A stretch of DNA of 6,654 bases, taken from contig PXAS01000053.1 of NCBI GenBank assembly GCA_003565815.1, forward strand, positions 1-6,654, given 5' to 3'. Shown here piece by piece: positions 1 through 5,606 of this stretch (within the stretch, counting starts at the first letter, position 1; every line of letters begins with the position of its first letter). Under the pieces are notes generated by a model that was not told the DNA's origin, did not search any database, and saw only the letters and a list, made by a program, of their open reading frames with translations. Source of the stretch: PVC group bacterium (GTDB taxonomy: Bacteria > Verrucomicrobiota > Kiritimatiellia > SS1-B-03-39 > UBA6053). A program made the position numbers and the translations under genes.

Positions 1-614
1 CAGCAGCCGTCCACCTTTGCGCTTTCGTTGAGGCCTTCGGGGGAAAAAACGGTGACGAGTTTGCCGTTGCGTTCAAGGCCGGAAATGCGGACTTCGCCGC
101 CGGGGCGGGGGAGTTCCACGGATTCGATGTCGTAGACGGTTTTCCAGAGGGGGTGATCCATGTCGAGATGGACGAGGCGGGTGTCTTCGAAGAGTCCGTT
201 GATTTCCCGGCGGAAGGCATCGCCCCAGGGGCGGCTGCTGCATCCGGCGGAGGCGAGCAGGAAGCCGCCGCGGTCGAGGTAGCGCTTGAGGTTTTCGCGT
301 TCGGTGTGCGAGAAGGAGAATTCCTGCTCACCGGTCATCATGACGAAGGGATACTCGAAGAGTTCCTCGGAATCGAGTTTGACGCTGGTGAAACGGCGGG
401 CCACGGGGATGCCGGTTTCGCGCTGGGCGATGCCGAGAAACTCGTCGCTGAAGCACCGCGAGGTGTGGGTGCCGGCGAAAATGAGGTTGGCGGCCTGGAT
501 GACGCCTTCTTTCTCCGCCTGGCCGGCTTCGTTGGCCGAGCGGACGTGAGGGAGGGCGGCCAGTGCAAACACGGCGGCGGTGAGCATGGGGAGGATTTTG
601 GGTTTTGTTTTCAT
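1..614 (-). CDS. DUF4159-family secreted protein, 3' end cut by window edge
   Basis: The frame is open from an ATG at 614 to the left edge: 204 complete codons, no stop, C-terminus missing. Residues 1-26 look like a signal peptide: basic start MKTKPK, hydrophobic stretch about 9-22, and a plausible cleavage site after VRSA (residues 24-27). The mature protein is therefore probably periplasmic. The match to DUF4159 rests on residues 86-162: a strand FEYPFVMMT (86-94), then RYLDRGGFLLASAGC (111-125), an FRREI helix start (134-138), and the conserved-looking HLDMDHPLWKTVYDI (149-163), all spaced as in the family. The last visible residues are Asp-Gly-Cys (202-204), and the next partial codon, TG, would give Cys or Trp. 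It is the last visible gene of the operon, 4 nt after the DUF4175-like gene, with GGAG 7 nt before the ATG. The molecular function of DUF4159 is unknown. I infer an envelope role together with the neighbouring vWA and BatA-like proteins. Cys125 follows a predicted strand and is worth noting, but no catalytic activity can be claimed. Confidence 0.85.
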   Translation of the reverse strand, partial: MKTKPKILPMLTAAVFALAALPHVRSANEAGQAEKEGVIQAANLIFAGTHTSRCFSDEFLGIAQRETGIPVARRFTSVKLDSEELFEYPFVMMTGEQEFSFSHTERENLKRYLDRGGFLLASAGCSSRPWGDAFRREINGLFEDTRLVHLDMDHPLWKTVYDIESVELPRPGGEVRISGLERNGKLVTVFSPEGLNESAKVDGC

Positions 615-625
615 GGTGTTACTCC
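615..625 (-). promoter_or_regulatory. Ribosome binding site of the DUF4159 gene, next to the upstream stop codon
   Basis: On the minus strand, GGAG (625-622) is followed by TAA, the stop codon of the DUF4175-like gene, then CACC and the ATG at 614. The 7-nt spacing is good for a Shine-Dalgarno element. Because the GGAG lies in the last codons of the upstream gene, ribosomes finishing that gene are placed at the next start, so translational coupling is likely. It is the clearest ribosome binding site in the window and supports the chosen start of the DUF4159 protein. Confidence 0.7.
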
Positions 626-3390
626 GTTGAGAGGTCGAAAAATGCCCGGATGGCTTCGCGATAGCGTTCCGGGGATTGGCGAATGCGGATGTCGTCGGCG
701 GAGAGCGCCTCTTCGCCGGTGGGTTGGGGGGAGGGGCCGTGGCGTTGGTCAACGCGCCGGGCGCCGCCGCGTCCTTGGCCGAGGGCGTATCCCTCGACAT
801 CCTGGCCGCGGGGCAGGTCGAAATTGTGTCGGTTGGGGCCGAGCATGGGAATGTCAAGGGTGGAGGAGCCGCGCACGGCATAGCCGTCATCGGAAAAGCC
901 GCCGGGCCCGCCGCCGCTTCCTCCGGGCTGTGCGCCGGATCCGCTGCCCATGGCATTGCGGAGGGCATTGAGGAGTTGGTCGAGGGAATTGCCGATGCCG
1001 GGGGCGTTGCCGAGTCCGCCGGATCCGCCTTGTCCGCGGCACATTCTGCCGAAGTCGTTGTCACCGTCACCATCACCGTCTCCACCCTCCTGCGGATCCC
1101 CGGGCGGATTGCGGAGGGCCTCCAGCGCGGCTCTGGCCATTTGCCAGGCTTGTCGGTTGGCTTCGTTGCCGGCGGCATTGGCGGCGGCCTCCATGAAGGC
1201 TTCGGCCTCGGCTTCTTGCAAGCCCTGAAGCATTTCATGCACCTGATCGCGGAGACCTTCGAATTCATTGGGGAGGGCATCGGCGCGTTGGCGGGTGGTT
1301 TCGATCCATTCCCGCAATTCCTCCCGTAGGGCCCGTTGCTGACGCTCCAATCGCCGCAGGCGGTCGCGTTCTTCGGGCGGCAGACTGTACGCGTGGCGCG
1401 CGAATTCGCGTTCGAGGGCTTCCTGACGTTGGATGAGCCGTTGAAAGGCGGTGGTTTGTTCGAGGAGTTCCCCGACTTTGATGAATTGTTCGGCGAAGTC
1501 TTCATGTTCGCGGTGTTGATCGCGGCGATCCAAAAACGCGGCGGCCATGCGCTCCACTTTTTGATCCAAATCCATGTCGCGATGGGACATGGCTTGGAGT
1601 TCCGAGGCTTGCTCCTGGAAATGCCCGCGTAAATTGGCCAGGGATTCGGCGGCGGCGGATTCAAGATCATAGATGGGGAAATCCTCTTCGAGGGCTTCGA
1701 AAACTTCGGCGGCCCGGCGCATCACCTCGGCGGTGGCGGCGAGGGCGGCGTCCACTTCTTCGATCGAGGGATTGCCTTGGAGGATTTCATGCAATTCACG
1801 GTAGGCCTCCGCGACTTCGGTGAGTATCGCGGAGGAAATGGCAAAGCGACGCCGGAATCCGTCCAATTTTTCGCGATTGCGCAATTGCAAGGCGTATTCC
1901 TCGGTGGTGATGATTTGGATGCGGACCATTTCCGAAACGCCGGTTTCGGGGCTGTCGGGGCGGTAATCCCGGGTTTCGAGATACAATTCCAAGGTTTGGC
2001 CGGGCTCCACGCCGATGGCGTCCAGGGGAAGTTCATCGGTGAAGTCGCGGCGGCGTTGGGGCGTGCCTTCCCAAAGGACGGTGGCGCGGTCGATGAAGCC
2101 GGGCATGCCGCGAACCAGGGAAAGTCGGGTGACGCCGATGTCGTCGCTGGCGTAGCCTTTGAGGGGGAGGCGGGTTTCGGGGGTGGCGAGGGCGAAGCGG
2201 GGCGGTTCGGTAATGACGGCCACGGGTCTCTGATCCGTCCTCACCCGTTGAACGCCGCTCAGGGGGCGGGCCATGCGATTGCCCTGAATGTCATTGAGTT
2301 GCACGGCGAGTTCGGCGTCCTCCTCCAGTTTCCATTTGAAAACAGCGTGGCCTTCGTCGTTGAGGGTGGCGCGTATCCTGGAGGTGGTCTCGGGGCCGAC
2401 GAGGGACAATTCGCCGCCGGAAAGGGGGCGATTGCTCTGTACTTCGAGGGTCACGGCGGCACCGCGCAGCGCTTCGATGCCCTGTTCGCCGAAGGAAAAG
2501 GCGCGGGAGGGAAAACCGCTGTATTCGGGGGGGGCGAGGGACACGCGGGCGGCGGTGACCCGAGGCAGAACCTGTAACTCCACCCGACGCCATTCGCTGC
2601 GAATCCGTCCGACGGTAAAACAGTATTCGACCGGTTGGGTCACCTGTTCGATCCGCTGGGAAAAGGTGTCTTCCCGCTCGCGGAAGCAACCCGCGTCCCG
2701 TTCGATGCCGCCGATGCGGGTGCGCAGCTGCACGGGATGTTCGGGGAGGCCGTTGTGAATGCGGACGCCCAGTTGAATGTCCTCGCCGTACACGACGGTG
2801 GGGTTTTCCGGGAGGAATTCGAATTGCAAGCGGGTCCAGGGGGCGATGTCGGCGGAGGGGTTGCGGAGTCTGGCGAGGACGATGTCGGTGGCCTCGGGAT
2901 GGGCGCGGGCCAGCCCGCGGGCAATGAACGCGGCGGCGATCCCCACGAGCAACGCCAGCCCCAGGGCGCGGAAAGGGACGAGGGCATGGACGGGGGTGGC
3001 TTTGAGGGCGGTCTCCCCATCGGACAGGGCGGCCCGGCGCATGCTTTGATGCAGGGGCGGCGATGTACCTGCATCTTCACAAAGATCCAAGGCACAGGAA
3101 ATGGTGCGGCGGCGGTCTTTGCGGTAACGGTCCAGGCGCAGCGCCAAATCCGCAAGGCGTCCGGGGGGGCGGAGGCCGATGAGCGAGAGGCCGATGACGA
3201 GGGCGGGGAGGAGGAGATTCCAAACCCGGCGCGTGGCTTCCGGCAGGGCCAGCAGGGCGTCCGCCCACACGTAGAGGATCAGGAGCGGGAGGCCGATGGC
3301 GAAAATGCGCAAGCACAATAACAGGAGCGAGGAGGCTCCTTCGAGCGCCCACTTGCGTTGCAAAATTCGAATCAGTCGTTTGGCGTTCAT
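619..3390 (-). CDS. DUF4175-like membrane protein with Ig-like region, long coiled coil and Gly/Asp-rich tail
   Basis: This is a 923-residue protein. I start it at the ATG at 3390 (MNAKRLIRIL), 2 nt after the upstream stop. An in-frame ATG at 3426 would add 12 residues, overlap the upstream gene and lacks a purine-rich leader, so it is less likely. Three hydrophobic segments (about 22-43, 57-73 and 140-157) enclose a basic loop rich in Arg (74-95). With the basic N-terminus this puts residues 158-923 in the periplasm. Residues about 185-500 look beta-rich and Ig-like, with YGEDIQLGVRI (201-211), SLAPPEYSGFP (284-294) and ASDDIGVTRLSLV (414-426), which resemble DUF4175-type proteins. Residues about 500-760 are Glu/Arg/Ala-rich heptad-like helices, probably a coiled coil. 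Residues 762-835 are Gly/Asp-rich and likely disordered, including DGDGDGDND (771-779). The C-terminus, SPERYREAIRAFFDLS (906-921), is the short helical end typical of these proteins. Function is unknown; a structural or scaffold role beside the vWA protein is inference. The assignment to DUF4175 is by pattern and less certain than the gene itself. Confidence 0.85.
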   Translation of the reverse strand: MNAKRLIRILQRKWALEGASSLLLLCLRIFAIGLPLLILYVWADALLALPEATRRVWNLLLPALVIGLSLIGLRPPGRLADLALRLDRYRKDRRRTISCALDLCEDAGTSPPLHQSMRRAALSDGETALKATPVHALVPFRALGLALLVGIAAAFIARGLARAHPEATDIVLARLRNPSADIAPWTRLQFEFLPENPTVVYGEDIQLGVRIHNGLPEHPVQLRTRIGGIERDAGCFREREDTFSQRIEQVTQPVEYCFTVGRIRSEWRRVELQVLPRVTAARVSLAPPEYSGFPSRAFSFGEQGIEALRGAAVTLEVQSNRPLSGGELSLVGPETTSRIRATLNDEGHAVFKWKLEEDAELAVQLNDIQGNRMARPLSGVQRVRTDQRPVAVITEPPRFALATPETRLPLKGYASDDIGVTRLSLVRGMPGFIDRATVLWEGTPQRRRDFTDELPLDAIGVEPGQTLELYLETRDYRPDSPETGVSEMVRIQIITTEEYALQLRNREKLDGFRRRFAISSAILTEVAEAYRELHEILQGNPSIEEVDAALAATAEVMRRAAEVFEALEEDFPIYDLESAAAESLANLRGHFQEQASELQAMSHRDMDLDQKVERMAAAFLDRRDQHREHEDFAEQFIKVGELLEQTTAFQRLIQRQEALEREFARHAYSLPPEERDRLRRLERQQRALREELREWIETTRQRADALPNEFEGLRDQVHEMLQGLQEAEAEAFMEAAANAAGNEANRQAWQMARAALEALRNPPGDPQEGGDGDGDGDNDFGRMCRGQGGSGGLGNAPGIGNSLDQLLNALRNAMGSGSGAQPGGSGGGPGGFSDDGYAVRGSSTLDIPMLGPNRHNFDLPRGQDVEGYALGQGRGGARRVDQRHGPSPQPTGEEALSADDIRIRQSPERYREAIRAFFDLSTE
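886..1107 (-). other. Gly/Asp-rich low-complexity segment within the DUF4175-like protein
   Basis: These bases encode residues about 762-835 of the DUF4175-like protein. The composition changes sharply from the charged helical region before it to Gly, Ser, Asn, Asp and Pro. A short possible helix, NSLDQLLNALRNAM (801-814), interrupts it. It is probably a flexible linker between the coiled coil and the conserved C-terminal end. The reading frame stays open with normal codon use, so this is part of the gene and not an insertion. Confidence 0.7.
1060..1080 (-). repeat. Short GGTGAC-type hexamer repeat coding for Asp-Gly
   Basis: The minus strand has about three and a half imperfect copies of GACGGT (one copy is GATGGT), encoding alternating Asp and Gly (residues 771-777) and continuing into Asn-Asp. 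The unit is a multiple of three, so change in copy number would keep the frame. It could have arisen or vary by slippage. Asp-Gly alternation is reminiscent of calcium-binding loops, but no complete canonical loop is present. Confidence 0.6.
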
Positions 3391-3392
3391 GA

Positions 3393-5606
3393 TTAAATCA
3401 AGCCCTTTCGGCGTCTTACCCCCCATTCAACACCCGGAAGGGAGATCATGGCGAGCAAAATCCATGATTTTGTCCAATGCGGATGCCAGACGGCTTCCCC
3501 GGAAGGGGCAGCCGGATCGGTTTCGGGGTCCAGGAAGGCGGTGTGAATTTCATCGTCTTCGATCCAGCGCCCACCGCTGCTTTCGACGAGTTCGCGCAGG
3601 GGGGAGGGGCTGGGATCGAGGCGGTCCAATTCCCCGGGCGGGGCGGGAATGGAAAGGAGACGGGGGCTGTCGACGGGGGTGGCGTCTTCTTCTTCGAGGA
3701 CGACGAGAGAATAAAGCCCCGGCGCGTCGGGAGTCCAACGCCCCAACAAACGGTTGCCTCTGCCTTCGGGGTAGAGGGGCACTTCCACGGAGGGACCGTC
3801 TTCGGGCTGAATGCGCAAACGGGGTGCTTCCGTGGCGGGGGTCTCGCGTTCGAGGCGACGTTCCACGCTGAAGTCAATCTCATGTCCGGGTTCGGGGACT
3901 TGCGGACGCCAGTCCACGCTCCAGGTTTGACCGGGCTGGAAACGGGCCGCCTGGGTGGTCCAAAGCATGACCTGGGTCCAAAAATCGCCGTACCAACGAT
4001 CCTCGACGGCGGCGGTGGCCTGGAAATCCCAGTGCCACATGCCTTCGCCGTTGACCAGGAGGAGTTGGCCGTGTCCATAGCGTCGGCTGACCATGACCGG
4101 CCAGGCATCGTCCCTGCCGGGGATGGCCGCTTCGAGGAGGACGGTGGCCATGCCGTCGGTGACGTTGAGCCGTCGAAGGCCGCGGAGGGCGGGGAGTTGC
4201 GCCCAGACTTCGGAGTCGCGACCGGGAAGAAGATCCCCGAACAAGCCCGAACGCCCGCCCGCGGGGGTGGGGCGGGCAACGCGGTCCTCGCCGAGTTCGT
4301 CGCGCCACTCCACGGGCAGGAGGGATTCGAGGGCGGGACGGTCGGCGGTGACGGGACGTCCGCGAGTGAAAATGAGGACCCCGCCGTGGTCGCGCACGAA
4401 ACGGTGCAGGGCGGCGGTGGTTTGGGAGGAACTCATGTAATCGAGTCCGCGACCGACGAGAATGAGGTCGAATTCGCGGAAGTCGTCCCGTTCGCCGGGC
4501 AGGCGGGCGTGATCGCCGGCTTCGGGGGTGTCGCTGTCGGGGCCGACGAAAAAATAACGGTTTTCGGCGAGGCGGTGCAGGGTGGTGAGCTGTATGCCCT
4601 GGCGTCCGCGGAACCACTGGGCGAGGAATTTGCTGTCCCAGTGGGGCACGCCTTCGAGGAGCAGGACGTTGAGACGGACTTCGACGGCGTTGACGCGGAT
4701 TTCGCGGGCATTGTTGTCCACGCGGGCCTCGGATTCGTCGGCTTCGACTTCAAGTCGAAAGGTGTGCATGCCCGCTTCGAGGGGGCCGGTGTTGAGCACA
4801 AAGGGCACGTCGGATTCCGCGGGAAGGGAGAGCCGGGTTTCGTCCACGACTTCGCCTTGGGCGTTGAGCAGTCGGACGGGTTTGCGTAGATCGGGGAGAT
4901 GGCGGCTGCGGATGTTGCCGCGCACGGCGCGTTCGGATCCGGCGGTGACGGTGAGCAGGTCCTGGTGAGGGCGCAGTTCCAAATCGGGACGTTGCAGGGG
5001 GGCGCCGATCATTTTGGCGGAAATGGGAATGCGGTGGGAACGGGCGCGGAGCGCGAGGTCCTCGAATTGGACGCTGGGATCGGCATGGGTCGCGGTTTGA
5101 ATCCCGTCGGTGAGGAGGAGAATGCCCCGGGAGGGACTGGGGTCGCTTTGGGCCCGGTCCAGGGCGGCGCGCAAAGCCTGGAGCATGTCCGTGCCCTCGC
5201 CGTCGGCGGAGAGGTCTGACAATTCTTCGGCGGTGACTTCGGATTCGAGGCTTTCGGCGAAGGGCAGGATGCGATGGCGGGCATGGGGTGTTTCGGGCAG
5301 GGTGCGAAGCAAGGCCGCGCCGCGTTCCCAGCGGGTGGGCGAGTTTTCGGACTGCGGCCCCATGGACGCGGAACGGTCCAGAAGAATCCAGGCATTCCCG
5401 GTGACCTCGGCGTCGAGGGGGCGGAACTCGCCTGGATTGAGCAAAAGGATCCCCATGCACAGCACGGCGGCGAGACGCAAAGCCGGTGACAGCAGGTTCC
5501 ACGGCCGGGGAAGTTTGCCGGAGGTTTTTTTGGCGGTGAGGAGCACCCCGGCGATCAGGGCGATCATCAGGGGAACCCAGGTTTCGATGGGGATGAGTGG
5601 ATTCAT
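3393..5606 (-). CDS. Membrane-anchored vWA-domain protein with a GATase1-like central region
   Basis: This is a 737-residue protein starting at the ATG at 5606 (MNPLIPIETW), which overlaps the upstream stop as ATGA. The frame is open further upstream to 6143, but those 179 residues are an Arg/Pro/His-rich shadow of the BatA-like gene and should not be included. Two hydrophobic segments (11-25 and 42-58) flank a Lys-rich loop, and a third (714-728) is followed by RRRK. The positive-inside rule puts residues 59-713 in the periplasm. The vWA domain spans about 70-205 and has a complete MIDAS metal site: D77-R-S79-A-S81, T139, and D167 in LLTDG. Residues about 207-305 look Ig-like and end in RVDNNAREIRV (295-305). 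Residues about 310-550 resemble the class I glutamine amidotransferase fold, with LNVLLLEGVPHWDSKFLAQW (312-331), FDLILVGRG (379-387) and LHRFVRDHGGVLIFTRG (400-416). The only cysteine is C50 in a membrane segment, so this region has no glutaminase nucleophile. It is a known architecture in PVC bacteria beside BatA-like genes. The vWA domain probably binds a partner through a divalent metal; the partner is unknown. Confidence 0.92.
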   Translation of the reverse strand: MNPLIPIETWVPLMIALIAGVLLTAKKTSGKLPRPWNLLSPALRLAAVLCMGILLLNPGEFRPLDAEVTGNAWILLDRSASMGPQSENSPTRWERGAALLRTLPETPHARHRILPFAESLESEVTAEELSDLSADGEGTDMLQALRAALDRAQSDPSPSRGILLLTDGIQTATHADPSVQFEDLALRARSHRIPISAKMIGAPLQRPDLELRPHQDLLTVTAGSERAVRGNIRSRHLPDLRKPVRLLNAQGEVVDETRLSLPAESDVPFVLNTGPLEAGMHTFRLEVEADESEARVDNNAREIRVNAVEVRLNVLLLEGVPHWDSKFLAQWFRGRQGIQLTTLHRLAENRYFFVGPDSDTPEAGDHARLPGERDDFREFDLILVGRGLDYMSSSQTTAALHRFVRDHGGVLIFTRGRPVTADRPALESLLPVEWRDELGEDRVARPTPAGGRSGLFGDLLPGRDSEVWAQLPALRGLRRLNVTDGMATVLLEAAIPGRDDAWPVMVSRRYGHGQLLLVNGEGMWHWDFQATAAVEDRWYGDFWTQVMLWTTQAARFQPGQTWSVDWRPQVPEPGHEIDFSVERRLERETPATEAPRLRIQPEDGPSVEVPLYPEGRGNRLLGRWTPDAPGLYSLVVLEEEDATPVDSPRLLSIPAPPGELDRLDPSPSPLRELVESSGGRWIEDDEIHTAFLDPETDPAAPSGEAVWHPHWTKSWILLAMISLPGVEWGVRRRKGLI
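5603..5606 (-). other. ATGA stop/start overlap between the BatA-like and vWA genes
   Basis: On the minus strand, ACATGA contains both the ATG of the vWA gene (5606-5604) and the TGA stop of the BatA-like gene (5605-5603). No strong Shine-Dalgarno motif lies just upstream (the sequence reads GGGCGGTGCGCAC), so translation of the vWA protein probably depends on termination-reinitiation. This supports a fixed co-expression ratio of the two membrane proteins. Confidence 0.8.

Noticed and set aside
153..971. Plus-strand open frame spanning the junction of the DUF4159 and DUF4175-like genes.
   Set aside because: Its translation turns into Arg/Gly-rich nonsense and it crosses two well-supported minus-strand genes. 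It is a shadow frame.
1777..2577. Plus-strand open frame of 266 codons, with similar ones at 2635-3321 and 676-1329, opposite the DUF4175-like gene.
   Set aside because: All are Gly-rich mirror translations of the minus-strand gene. None has a convincing ribosome binding site or domain.
3388..3426. Upstream ATG at 3426 as the start of the DUF4175-like protein.
   Set aside because: It would overlap the vWA gene by 34 nt and has no purine-rich leader. The ATG at 3390 gives a short basic N-terminus and a 2-nt gap like the other junctions. The choice is likely but not certain.
3477..4889. A 470-codon plus-strand open frame opposite the vWA gene.
   Set aside because: It is Gly/Ala/Val/Glu-rich without recognisable motifs and lies antisense to a gene with an intact MIDAS site. 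It reflects third-position GC bias on the opposite strand.
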